Shown: positions 4,909 to 12,614 of the stretch, in pieces | How the letters are laid out: each line of letters opens with the position of its first letter | How positions within the stretch are numbered: position 1 is the stretch's first letter | From: a virus | Direction: 5' to 3' (one strand) | Virus record (IMG/VR): IMGVR_UViG_3300034073_004063 | Span: 1-24,048 of that record | Length of the DNA stretch: 24,048 nt | Notes under the pieces: model-generated | The model's database searches: none | Told to the model about the DNA's origin: nothing | What the model saw: the letters and a program-made list of their open reading frames with translations, nothing else | Position numbers and translations under genes: made by a program

Positions 4909-7352
4909 TGCTCAACCTTCTGCGTCGCCTTCGAGGTGACGTGACGGAAACGAAAGCGAGCGCAGCGACCCGCATCGAAGTCGAAGCGGTCCGCGGACAA
5001 GATGCCATCTGGACCCCCCGCCGGTTCGATGCCCTCATCCGCGAAGGTTACGAGCAAGCCGTCTGGGCGTACGCTTGCGTCGGCTGGATCAGCCGCATGG
5101 CACGCGACACGAAGTGGATGGTCTTCGTCAACGACGAGGAAGCCGATCGTCATCCGCTCCTCGACCTGATGAAACGCCCGAACCCGCAGCAGTCCAGCAG
5201 CAGCTTCCTCGAAGCCGTCATCGGCTTCATCGAGACGGCAGGGAACACGTACATCGAGAGAGTCGGTCTCCCGAACCGGCCACCCGTCGAGTTGTGGGTG
5301 AAACGACCCGATCGGATGCGTGTCATTCCCGATCCGCAGACGCTGATTCGAGGGTACGAGTACGAGGTCGGTGGACAAAAACTTCGGTACGACTCCTGGC
5401 AGATTCGGCACTTGAAGAAGTGGAATCCGAGCGATGACTGGTACGGATTGTCGCCCCTCGCCGCGGCAGCGCGCGGCATCGACACCTTCAACGGTGGGCA
5501 GGCGCACAACCTCGCGCTCATCCAGAACGGAGCTCGACCCTCCGGCGCTTGGGTGACGAACCAGCGGCTCACCGATCAGCAGTTCAGCCGCTTGCGTGAG
5601 CAGCTCGATGATGCTGCCGCGATGGCGCGTCGTGGCCGCCCGATGCTCGTCGAGGACGGCACCACCTGGCAGGAACTCGGCCTGAGCCCCCGCGACCTAG
5701 ACTTCCTCGCCGGGCAGGAGGACGCTGCTCGTCAGATTCACGCCGCCTTCGGCGTTCACCCCGTCATCACGGGACTGTCCGAGGGCACGTTCGAGAACCA
5801 ACGCCAAGCACTCAGATCCCTCACGATCACGACCGTCCTGCCATTCATCGAGTACCTCACCGAGGAACTCAACGCCTGGCTCGCTCCCCTCTACGGTCCG
5901 AACGTGCGACTCGCGTACGATCGCGATGCTTACTCGAGCCTCAGCGAAGACCAAGAAAGCCTCTGGACGCGAGCGGAGATCGGGTACAAGACCGGCTTCA
6001 TTACCCGCAACGAAGCCCGGCACCTTCTCGGGTACGAACCCGTCGATGACGGTGACGAGTTCGCAGCACCCGCCGGCGGCGGTGTCGCAATGCCACCCGA
6101 CGACGAGGACGAGATCGAGGAGATTCCCGACGACGAACTCGACGACACCCTCGACGACCTCGACGAGCAAGTCGAACTCCGCATGCTCACGAAGTCGTAC
6201 CCGGTCACGAGCGGCATGCGTGACGAAGCACGACGCGGTCTCGCATGGCGACAAGAGTACGGTCGAGGCGGCACCGAAGTCGGCGTCGCCCGCGCCAGGG
6301 ACATCAGCAACGGCCGGAACCTACCGATCGACACCGTCCGCCGCATGAACTCCTACTTCGCGCGGCACGAGGTCGACAAGCAAGGCACCGGCTTCAACCC
6401 CGGCGAGGACGGGTACCCAAGCGCCGGCCGCATCGCATGGGCACTCTGGGGAGGCGACCCCGGACAACGCTGGGCACGCGCGATCATCGAACGCGAGGAA
6501 GCCCGCGAACGCCGCAGCACCAAGCAAGAGGACGACCAGCAACGCATCCTCCTCGCCCGCGACAACCCGAGCGAATACCAGCGTGCCCGCACACGCCTTC
6601 AGATCCAATGGGAGAACCGCTTCGCGGAGCACATCGGCAGCGTGTTCGAACGGCAACGCGCTCGCGTGAGCACCGCGATGAACTCCGCGAAAAGCCCAGC
6701 GGATGCGCTCATCAAACTCCCCGCAGCACTCCTCACCGAACAGGAACTCGCCGACGACCTGCTACCGTGGATTCTTGCAATCACGTACGCAGGCGGCGAG
6801 GACGCCTACCAGGGACTCACCGGGAAACGCCTCGAACGCCAGCAGGCACCGCAAGTGAACATGAACCTCTGGCGGCTCCTGTTCGGCATCTACTTCCAGC
6901 AGTCGCTCGAAGCCGCCGTGAATCACACCGCGAAACTCGTCGGGCAAGTCCAGAAGACCACTCTCGACGAGCTCGCCGGATTGATCGGCATCGGCGTCGG
7001 TGAAGGACTCAGCATGCCGAACATTGCTGAACTCATCGACCGCCTGCAACTCGAGCAGATCATCCCGAACCGCTCACTCGTCATCGCACGCACCGAAACG
7101 ATCCGCGCGACGAATCGCGGCAGTCAAGATGCCGCGCTCGCGACCGGCCTCGACCTCGACAAAGTGTGGATCGCGACGAGTGACGATCGCACCCGCGACG
7201 CGCATCGAGCCGCCGACGGGCAACGCACCGACATTCGCGGCGTCTTCATCGTCGACGGCGAGGAACTCCAGTACCCAGGCGACCCAGCCGGTAGCGCCAG
7301 CAACGTCATTCAATGCCGATGCGCCGTCTTCTACGAGGAGAAAGAACCATGA
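4908..7352 (+). CDS. Portal protein fused to a GRGGTEVGVARARD domain and a MuF-like head protein
   Basis: At 814 aa the protein is about twice a normal HK97-type portal. Residues ~1-390 are a portal: an N-terminal VWAYACVGWISRMA helix, H-P-L-L-D-L-M-K-R-P-N-P, the YGLSPLAAAARG motif and the FGVHPVITG / TFENQRQA segment. An acidic linker follows (~395-428, nearly all D/E). Residues ~430-530 hold a separate module with GRGGTEVGVARARDISNGR, SYFARHEVDKQG and SAGRIAWALWGGDPGQRWAR, known from assorted phage head-region proteins without an assigned function. Residues ~590-814 are a MuF/SPP1-gp7-like minor head domain: ARTETIRATNRG, 'SDDRTRDAHRAADGQ' and the NVIQCRCAVFY end. The portal is the dodecameric DNA gate, and MuF-type proteins ride inside the head. 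AGGAG at 4897-4901 supports the ATG. I see no stop or shift between modules, so this is a true single frame. Confidence 0.9.
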   Translation: MLNLLRRLRGDVTETKASAATRIEVEAVRGQDAIWTPRRFDALIREGYEQAVWAYACVGWISRMARDTKWMVFVNDEEADRHPLLDLMKRPNPQQSSSSFLEAVIGFIETAGNTYIERVGLPNRPPVELWVKRPDRMRVIPDPQTLIRGYEYEVGGQKLRYDSWQIRHLKKWNPSDDWYGLSPLAAAARGIDTFNGGQAHNLALIQNGARPSGAWVTNQRLTDQQFSRLREQLDDAAAMARRGRPMLVEDGTTWQELGLSPRDLDFLAGQEDAARQIHAAFGVHPVITGLSEGTFENQRQALRSLTITTVLPFIEYLTEELNAWLAPLYGPNVRLAYDRDAYSSLSEDQESLWTRAEIGYKTGFITRNEARHLLGYEPVDDGDEFAAPAGGGVAMPPDDEDEIEEIPDDELDDTLDDLDEQVELRMLTKSYPVTSGMRDEARRGLAWRQEYGRGGTEVGVARARDISNGRNLPIDTVRRMNSYFARHEVDKQGTGFNPGEDGYPSAGRIAWALWGGDPGQRWARAIIEREEARERRSTKQEDDQQRILLARDNPSEYQRARTRLQIQWENRFAEHIGSVFERQRARVSTAMNSAKSPADALIKLPAALLTEQELADDLLPWILAITYAGGEDAYQGLTGKRLERQQAPQVNMNLWRLLFGIYFQQSLEAAVNHTAKLVGQVQKTTLDELAGLIGIGVGEGLSMPNIAELIDRLQLEQIIPNRSLVIARTETIRATNRGSQDAALATGLDLDKVWIATSDDRTRDAHRAADGQRTDIRGVFIVDGEELQYPGDPAGSASNVIQCRCAVFYEEKEP

Positions 7353-8035
7353 GTGACCTGCTGCGTCGCAGCTTCGAGTTCCAAGTGAAAGCCGTCAGTG
7401 AAGACGGAATGATCGAAGGGTACGCCAGCGTCTTCAACGTGATCGACGCGGAGGGTGACATCATCGCCCCCGGCGCGTTCCGTCGCACGATCCGCTCCTG
7501 GCAAGCGAAGAACCGCGCTGTGCCCGTCCTCTGGCAGCATGACGCCGCGATGCCGATCGGCGTCACGAAATCCATGACCGAGGACGAGAACGGCCTTCGC
7601 GTCATGGCGCAACTCGTCATGCCCGTCCAGAAGGCGCAGGAAGCGTACGCGCTCGCGAAAGCTGGCGCTCTCGGCGGCATGAGCATCGGCTTCACCGTCC
7701 CCCGCATGGCTGAGGACGGGCAAGCCGCCGCCATGTACGACGAGGAACGGCAAGCGCGCGTCTTCCGCGAAGTACGCCTCTGGGAATACAGCATGGTGAC
7801 GTTCCCGGCGAACGAAGCTGCCGTGATCACCGCCGTGAAAGCCGACCCCATCCTCACGGACTTGCGTGACACCATCGCGGAGCTCAAGAAGAGCATCGAC
7901 GCGCAGATCGAACTAACGCGACTGCTACGCTCCGTTCGTGCAACACTGGAACCAGCGCCCCCAGCCGGCGCATCAGAGAGCACGGTCCTGTCCCGCGCCC
8001 TCAGGCAAGCGCAAGAACTCCTCAAGCACCAATGA
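7349..8035 (+). CDS. HK97-family prohead protease
   Basis: The ATG at 7349 is chosen over an upstream extension because it overlaps the portal stop (ATGA) and has GAGGAG at 7335-7340. The product is 228 aa. The core (8-160) has IEGYASVFNVIDAEGDIIAP, then H64 in LWQHDAAMPIG, S112 in GGMSIGF and E146 in LWEYSMVTFPANEAA, matching the catalytic His/Ser and supporting acidic residue of the U35 herpesvirus-like protease fold. It cleaves the N-terminal scaffolding region of the major capsid protein during shell maturation. A charged helical C-terminal tail (~165-228) probably acts as its own scaffold-targeting tail. The gene runs directly into the capsid gene. Confidence 0.92.
   Translation: MSDLLRRSFEFQVKAVSEDGMIEGYASVFNVIDAEGDIIAPGAFRRTIRSWQAKNRAVPVLWQHDAAMPIGVTKSMTEDENGLRVMAQLVMPVQKAQEAYALAKAGALGGMSIGFTVPRMAEDGQAAAMYDEERQARVFREVRLWEYSMVTFPANEAAVITAVKADPILTDLRDTIAELKKSIDAQIELTRLLRSVRATLEPAPPAGASESTVLSRALRQAQELLKHQ
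7923..7931 (+). promoter_or_regulatory. Possible internal promoter before the major capsid gene (TGCTACGCT)
   Basis: An extended -10-like TG-C-TACGCT lies inside the prohead protease gene, 115 bases before the major capsid start. A near-identical box (TGCTACGAT) lies 128 bases before the major tail gene. There is no clear -35, and this is inside coding sequence, so it is weak evidence. Confidence 0.25.
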
Positions 8036-8046
8036 AAGGAACCAGC

Positions 8047-9240
8047 GTGGACACTCAAAACCTCCAGCGTGAACTGCAGGAAACCATCGCGACCCTGCAG
8101 CAGCGCGCGACCGAGTTCGGTGAATGGCGTAAGGCGGACGGCCTCGCTCGCGAGACCTTCACCAAACTGAACGCCCGCATCGACGAACTCACCGACCAAC
8201 TCAAGGAAACCCAAGCGCAGGCGCTCCGCACGACCGCGAACGCGCCGATCGCGAAGGATTCCGATCCCGCCCGCGAAGTCCTCGTCAAGTACCTCCGCCG
8301 CGGCGAGCAGCGCCTCACCGCGCACGAACGCGACATCCTCGAGCAGCACCAGAAGGCGCTCAGCGTGGATTCCGATCCGGACGGCGGGTACCTCGTCACC
8401 CCGCAACAGTCCGCTCGCATCATCGAGGTCGTCTACGAAACCAGCCCGATGCGGCAGGTCGCGACCGTCGAAACCATCAGCACGGACGCTCTCGAGGGTC
8501 TCTTCGACGGCGATGAAGCTGCCGCCGCCTGGGTCGCCGAACGCGGCTCCCGCGCCGAAACCGCCACGCCGCAACTCGGTCAGTGGCGCATCCCGACGCA
8601 CGAACTCTACGCGAACCCCCGCGCGACGCAGAAGCTCCTCGACGACAGCGCGGTGGACATCGAAGCGTGGATCAGCCGCAAAGTTGCGGACAAGTTCGCG
8701 CGCACCGAGAACCTCGCGTTCGTCAACGGTAACGGCGTCGGGCAACCCCGCGGGTTCACCACCTACGCGGACGGCACCACCCGCGGCACGATTGAACGCA
8801 TCCCGTCCCTCGACGCCGCGACGATCGCCGCCGAGGGCATCTACAACATCATCTACGCCCTCAAAGCCGCGTACCGTCCCGGCAGCGTCTGGGTGATGAA
8901 CCGCGCAACCGTCGGGGTCATCCGCACCATCCGCGACGAGTCGGGCGGTGCCGGCACCGGGCAGTTCATGTGGGCACCCGGCTTCGGGAACCAGCCTGCC
9001 ACCCTCGCCGGTTACCCGATCGTCGAGTTCGAAGACATGGCGGACATCGCCGGCGGCGCTGTCGTCGCGGGCTTCGGTAACTTCCGTCAGGGTTACACCA
9101 TCGTGGATCGCCTCGGCATCCGCATCCTCCGCGATCCGTACTCGGCGAAGCCGCACGTGGAGTTCTACACCACGAAGCGCGTCGGCGGGGACGTCCTCAA
9201 CTTCGAGGCGTTCAAGCTGATGGACATCGCGGCGAGCTGA
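8047..9240 (+). CDS. Major capsid protein, HK97 fold
   Basis: The GTG at 8047 is preferred because AAAGGA (8035-8040) sits 6 bases upstream. An in-frame ATG at 8032 has no good SD and would add only five residues. The product is 397 aa. Residues ~1-62 are a coiled coil, the delta/scaffold domain that the protease removes. The shell domain begins around residues 100-118 (KALSVDSDPDGGYLVTPQ, the classic start of mature HK97-like capsids). It continues with ETSPMRQVA, ETATPQLGQWRIPTHELYAN, a FVNGNGVGQPRGF loop, and the C-terminal YTIVDRLGIRILRDPYSAKP and VLNFEAFKLM strands. It forms the icosahedral shell and is normally the most abundant virion protein. No separate scaffold gene is present, in agreement with the fused N-terminal domain. 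Confidence 0.94.
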   Translation: MDTQNLQRELQETIATLQQRATEFGEWRKADGLARETFTKLNARIDELTDQLKETQAQALRTTANAPIAKDSDPAREVLVKYLRRGEQRLTAHERDILEQHQKALSVDSDPDGGYLVTPQQSARIIEVVYETSPMRQVATVETISTDALEGLFDGDEAAAAWVAERGSRAETATPQLGQWRIPTHELYANPRATQKLLDDSAVDIEAWISRKVADKFARTENLAFVNGNGVGQPRGFTTYADGTTRGTIERIPSLDAATIAAEGIYNIIYALKAAYRPGSVWVMNRATVGVIRTIRDESGGAGTGQFMWAPGFGNQPATLAGYPIVEFEDMADIAGGAVVAGFGNFRQGYTIVDRLGIRILRDPYSAKPHVEFYTTKRVGGDVLNFEAFKLMDIAAS

Positions 9241-9252
9241 TAGGAGATGAGC

Positions 9253-9696
9253 ATGAATCGCGAGACCGTCACCAGCAAGAAGTACGTGCAACTCCTCGCG
9301 CCAGCTGCCGCCGTCACGGCGGACACCAGCAGCGTTTACCTCGACCTCCAGGGCTTCGATGCCGTCGATATCGTCGCGACGTACTCGGACGTCACCGCGA
9401 GCGCCGGTTCGAACAACATCGTCATCAAAGTCCAAGAGGCATCCGCGACGCCCGGCACCGCCGGTTCCTACACTGACGTCGCCGCCGCGAACCTCCGCGG
9501 TACGATGCCGACCCTCCAGAACGCCGTCACCGCGAACGTCGCCGCCGTCGGTGTCGTCGGCAGCAAGCGGTACCTTCGCGTCCTCCTCGACGCGACCGGC
9601 ACCGTCAGCGCGTTCGTCAGCCTCATGGCTGTCCTGACCCTCAGCGATCGCGATCCCGCGAACGCGAAGACCGTCACGACGGGCGCCGTCAGCTAA
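9253..9696 (+). CDS. Putative capsid-associated (decoration-like) protein
   Basis: Two in-frame ATGs exist (9247 and 9253). AGGAG at 9242-9246 is correctly spaced only for 9253, giving 147 aa. The sequence is beta-rich, with alternating Val/Thr/Ala strands such as SVYLDLQGFDAVDIVATYSD, NNIVIKVQEAS and KRYLRVLLDATGTVSAFVS. It has almost no helices and no cysteines. A small beta protein directly after the major capsid gene is the usual position for a shell decoration protein or a head-fibre protein. The family is not recognised with certainty, so the role is inferred from position and fold type. Confidence 0.7.
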   Translation: MNRETVTSKKYVQLLAPAAAVTADTSSVYLDLQGFDAVDIVATYSDVTASAGSNNIVIKVQEASATPGTAGSYTDVAAANLRGTMPTLQNAVTANVAAVGVVGSKRYLRVLLDATGTVSAFVSLMAVLTLSDRDPANAKTVTTGAVS

Positions 9697-9959
9697 TGAA
9701 ACCCGTTCTCGTCCGCATGCTCTCCCGCGCCGCCTGGCTGCCTGACGGTCACTCCGTCGTGCAGTTCGGCATCGGGGAGATCGTCAGCAGCCTCGATCCT
9801 CGCGCGGGCAACGGCTTCGTGACTGTTGCACTGCAGCGAGGCTGGGCAGAAAGACTGCATGCGGACGAGAACACGCCCGCCATCCCGCGCAGCAGCAGCA
9901 TCACCGCTCGCTCCGCACCAAGCAGGAAAGCGAAGGCGACCGTGGAGCGCATCAAGTGA
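9696..9959 (+). CDS. Small head-region protein (87 aa)
   Basis: The ATG overlaps the previous TAA by one base (TAATG), and the gene ends in GTGA shared with the connector gene. Residues 1-50 contain VRMLSRAAWLPDGHSVVQFG and GFVTVALQRGWAERL. This resembles short head proteins in which a lone small domain with an 'A-x-x-L-v-x-x-G-x-A' helix lies between capsid and connector genes. The last 30 residues are basic and probably disordered (SAPSRKAKATVERIK). The function is unknown, and assembly or head completion is inferred from the neighbours. Confidence 0.65.
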   Translation: MKPVLVRMLSRAAWLPDGHSVVQFGIGEIVSSLDPRAGNGFVTVALQRGWAERLHADENTPAIPRSSSITARSAPSRKAKATVERIK

Positions 9960-10702
9960 TTCCCGCCCTCCGCTCCCGCTGGACACCCGACCCACGATGG
10001 GCACTCCGGGTCACGGTACCGCCAGCGATCGAACCCGTGAGCGTCGAGCAAGTCAAAGCGATGCTCGGCATCACCACCGACACGCGCGACGCAACGATCG
10101 CGATGCAAATCACGATCGCACGCACCCTCGCGGAAGAGTTCACCGCGCGCGCATTCATCACGCAAACCATCCAGTACCAAGTCGATCGCTTCCCCCCCGG
10201 CCGCATCCCATGGTGGGATGGCACCATTCAAGCGCCCCTACGCGCGTTCATCAGCCAGGAACCCATCCTGCTCCCCAGACCACCGCTCGTGACCCTCACG
10301 ACCGTGCAGTACTACGACGAGAGCAACACGCTTCGAACCATCGATTCGTCGTCCTACTACGTCGATTCGATCACCGAACCCGCGCGGGTAGTGCTCAACC
10401 CAGGCGTCAGTTGGCCAACCGACGTTCGGGATCGCGCTGCCGTCCTCGTCACGTACAACGCCGGTTACGGCAGCACTAGCGCCAGCGTCCCGATGGGCAT
10501 TCAGCAGGCGATCATCGCGCACGTGAGCGACTACCTCGATCGACCGAACGCGAACGTGCAGACGGAACGAATCGACAACGCCAGCATCACGTACGGGAAC
10601 GTCAGCAACAACCAGGGTGCGAGCATGAGTTTCAATGGCGGCCTCAGGGGTGACGCGATCGCGCTTCTGTCCCCGTACCGCATCATCGACACGGGACTCT
10701 AA
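9956..10702 (+). CDS. Head-tail connector (gp6/gp15-like adaptor)
   Basis: The GTG start overlaps the preceding TGA (GTGA). The product is 248 aa. The N-terminal part has PAIEPVSVEQVKAMLGITTD and then helices with ARTLAEEFTARAFITQTIQY, the standard opening of the phage gp6-like connector family (two helices plus an extended arm). LPRPPLVTLTTVQYYDESN and the VLVTYNAGYGSTSASVPMGI segment (a Tyr-x-Ala-Gly-Tyr-Gly followed by a helix) are family hallmarks. It forms a ring under the portal to which the head-closure protein and tail attach. At 248 aa it is longer than the simplest members because of a C-terminal Ser/Asn-rich extension. Confidence 0.85.
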   Translation: MIPALRSRWTPDPRWALRVTVPPAIEPVSVEQVKAMLGITTDTRDATIAMQITIARTLAEEFTARAFITQTIQYQVDRFPPGRIPWWDGTIQAPLRAFISQEPILLPRPPLVTLTTVQYYDESNTLRTIDSSSYYVDSITEPARVVLNPGVSWPTDVRDRAAVLVTYNAGYGSTSASVPMGIQQAIIAHVSDYLDRPNANVQTERIDNASITYGNVSNNQGASMSFNGGLRGDAIALLSPYRIIDTGL

Positions 10703-10703
10703 C

Positions 10704-11009
10704 GTGTGGATCGAGCGGTTCTTCCTGCAGAAATGCACGCTCGAACGCCGCATCGGAACTGACGCTTACGGCGGGAACACGTACGGGATCGCGACCGAGA
10801 TTCGCGTCCGGTGGTTCAACGAGCAGAATGTCGTCCGCACCGAAACGGATCGGGAAATCACCAGCGATGCGCACGTGAGCACTGACGCGGTCATTCGCGT
10901 CGGGGATCGCATCACGGACGAGGATGGCCGCAAACGAGAAGTCGTGGTCGTTCGTCGGAATCGGAACACGCGCGGTGAGTTCAGTCACTTCGTCGGGTAC
11001 CTCGCATGA
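10704..11009 (+). CDS. Head-closure / head-tail joining protein
   Basis: The GTG at 10704, 1 base after the connector stop, is taken as start. The frame is open upstream to 10635, but only inside the connector gene. The product is 101 aa and all-beta: CTLERRIGTDAYGGNTYGI, then IRVRWFNEQNVVRTETDREI, VRVGDRITDEDGRKREVVVV and a final R-x-x-G-E-F-S-H-F-V-G-Y-L. This order fits the gp7/gp16-like stopper that plugs the connector channel. The placement between connector and gp10-like genes supports it. Confidence 0.75.
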   Translation: MWIERFFLQKCTLERRIGTDAYGGNTYGIATEIRVRWFNEQNVVRTETDREITSDAHVSTDAVIRVGDRITDEDGRKREVVVVRRNRNTRGEFSHFVGYLA

Positions 11010-11506
11010 GGAAGCAGTCGGAAGGTATCAGCTTCGAACTCGACACGAACGTGCCAGTCGTCAACAAGACGATCGAGGCTGCCCTCAAGCGTGCCCTCGA
11101 CCGGATCGCGATCCGCTGGCAAGCTGAAGCGCGGCAACTCGCTCCCGTCGACACGGGTCGCCTCCGCAGCAGCATCGCGTTTAGCACCCCGAACCAACCA
11201 GCGCTCGGCACCGGCGTGCAGGAACTCAATCAGGGTCTCACGGCGATCGTCGGCACGAACGTCGAGTACGCCCTCGCCGTCCACGAAGGCTTCAGCGGCC
11301 GCGTGAACGTCAAAGAGCACACTCGCGAGATCCGCACGGCATTCGGGCGAGTGATCGCACCGAAACGCATCCGCGTCAAAGCGCACTCCAGACACATGAC
11401 CAGAACAGCGAACAAGTTCATCGAAACGCCCGGCAGGCAACTCCAACCCACCTTCCGAGGCATCGTCACCGACGAGCTGCAGAAAGCCACCAGGGGTCGA
11501 TCGTGA
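11006..11506 (+). CDS. HK97 gp10-like tail completion protein
   Basis: The protein is 166 aa, in the family size range. The diagnostic segment is RQLAPVDTGRLRSSIAF (44-59), followed by AIVGTNVEYALAVHEGF. Both are characteristic of HK97 gp10-like proteins, which help join the tail to the head-closure ring. A basic insertion with KAHSRHMTRTANKFIE precedes the end. The ATG overlaps the preceding TGA (ATGA), and the stop overlaps the GTG of the next gene, so the connector cluster is translated as one coupled unit. Confidence 0.85.
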   Translation: MRKQSEGISFELDTNVPVVNKTIEAALKRALDRIAIRWQAEARQLAPVDTGRLRSSIAFSTPNQPALGTGVQELNQGLTAIVGTNVEYALAVHEGFSGRVNVKEHTREIRTAFGRVIAPKRIRVKAHSRHMTRTANKFIETPGRQLQPTFRGIVTDELQKATRGRS

Positions 11507-11922
11507 GCGTCATCGTCGACATGCGCGCACGCCTCATCCAGTACGGCTTCACGACCCCCATCGCACTCGGCCGCATGCCCGACCAACCCGACACCGTCCT
11601 CATGCTCCGCGAGTACGAAGGTGGACCGAACAAGGACTTCACCGCCGAGAACCTCCCCGTCTTCGAGGAACTCGCCGTTCAAATGTGGGCACGCGTCGGC
11701 AAAGACGCCGGGATCGCCGCCGCGCAAACCATCGCCGTGCAGGCGTACCGCATCCTCAGCGGTCGGCACCTCCGCATCAACGGCAACTCGTACGATCGAT
11801 TCATCGCAGCATGGACGCCAGCGCACCTCAGCACCGACGAACTCGATCGCCCGATCGTCGGCACCAACTGGCGCATTCAGCGGTGGGGGAACGTCGTAGC
11901 CCCCGTGCCGCCAGGAGCGTGA
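11503..11922 (+). CDS. Tail terminator protein
   Basis: The GTG at 11503 overlaps the stop before it. The product is 139 aa: an N-terminal helix (IVDMRARLIQYGF), LMLREYEGGPNKDF, then FEELAVQMWARVGKDAGIAA and a helix AQTIAVQAYRILSG, ending in a strand with RIQRWGNVVAP. This alpha/beta layout, with the length and the position right after a gp10-like gene, is that of the tail-terminator (gpU-like or minor capsid) family that caps the growing tail tube. Assignment rests on layout and position more than on a sharp motif. After it the expected major tail gene is displaced by the inserted glycosyltransferase. Confidence 0.75.
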   Translation: MSVIVDMRARLIQYGFTTPIALGRMPDQPDTVLMLREYEGGPNKDFTAENLPVFEELAVQMWARVGKDAGIAAAQTIAVQAYRILSGRHLRINGNSYDRFIAAWTPAHLSTDELDRPIVGTNWRIQRWGNVVAPVPPGA

Positions 11923-11926
11923 TCCA

Positions 11927-12613
11927 GTGACGAACAGCAGCACGGTGGTCGCTATGTTCTCGCACGCTTCACGCGCGACCGTGAGGGAGCGAACCATCGA
12001 AGCGTTCCACGCCGCTGGCGTTCCCGTGCATCACGTGCAGGTGCAAACGGAAGCGCCGAAGCAGGCGATGAACCGCAGAAACGCATGGACGGCACTCAAG
12101 TACGCTGTCGAGCGCCTCGCCGGCAAGATGGACGCGAAAGCCATCCTCCTCATCGAGGATGACATCCTGCCCTCCGCGACACTCGCGAGCTGGCTCGCGT
12201 ACCTCGAAGAGAACGAGACGCGCATCACGACCCTCTACAGTCCCGTCGAGCGATTCTTCCCCGAGCGGTACCAGCCTCTCGCGCGCGGCACCAGCCGCAA
12301 AGATCCAGAATCCACCATCGTCACCGTCCAAGACCTTAGGGGATGGTGGGGAAGTCAAGCCGTCTGGATCCCGATCGACTGGGCAGTCCGCCTGAAGAAC
12401 GATGCTCGCCTGCAAGTTTGGGAACGCGGCCTCGGACCGTGGGATCACGCGCTTCGAACGATCCTGCAGGAGCACGGTGCTACGATGGGACTGTGCGTTC
12501 CGCTTCCCATTCAGCATGTGGGGGAGCCGAACCTCATCACACCAACCAAGCGGCCTCACTCAAGCCGCGCTTTCCGCCCGAGCGCTCCCGCGCCTGGCGT
12601 GATTGGAGAATAA
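11927..12613 (+). CDS. Glycosyltransferase-like protein (GT-A type) inserted in the tail operon
   Basis: GTG at 11927 has AGGAG (11913-11917) upstream. The product is 228 aa. Residues 73-82 are ILLIEDDILP, with the acidic E77-D78-D79 cluster where GT-A enzymes keep the metal-binding DxD/EDD motif. W140-W141-G142-S143-Q144-A145 and PWDHALRTILQEHG (171-184) resemble the acceptor/catalytic segments of family 25-like or related transferases, and PLPIQHVGEPNLI (193-205) is their usual end. The N-terminal RTIEAFHAAGVPVHHVQVQT fits a Rossmann-like start. Such an enzyme would move a sugar from a nucleotide-sugar donor. A virion protein is a plausible target, since the gene lies between the tail terminator and the tail tube. 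It has no equivalent in standard tail assembly. Substrate and donor cannot be read from the sequence. Confidence 0.75.
   Translation: MTNSSTVVAMFSHASRATVRERTIEAFHAAGVPVHHVQVQTEAPKQAMNRRNAWTALKYAVERLAGKMDAKAILLIEDDILPSATLASWLAYLEENETRITTLYSPVERFFPERYQPLARGTSRKDPESTIVTVQDLRGWWGSQAVWIPIDWAVRLKNDARLQVWERGLGPWDHALRTILQEHGATMGLCVPLPIQHVGEPNLITPTKRPHSSRAFRPSAPAPGVIGE
12478..12486 (+). promoter_or_regulatory. Possible internal promoter before the major tail gene (TGCTACGAT)
   Basis: The box GG-TGCTACGAT-GGG lies within the glycosyltransferase gene, 128 bases before the major tail start. It is one of several TGCTAnnnT boxes that precede strongly expressed genes here. No -35 is seen. Confidence 0.3.
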
Positions 12614-12614
12614 A

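Noticed and set aside
6760-6768. TGCTACCGT as another promoter box
   Set aside because: It sits in the middle of the portal fusion with no downstream gene start, so it is most likely chance Leu-Leu-Pro codons.
7306-9435. 709-codon minus-strand frame across protease and capsid genes
   Set aside because: Composition is Arg/Asp/Val/Gly repeats typical of an antisense shadow in GC-rich DNA. The plus strand carries unmistakable protease and capsid motifs.
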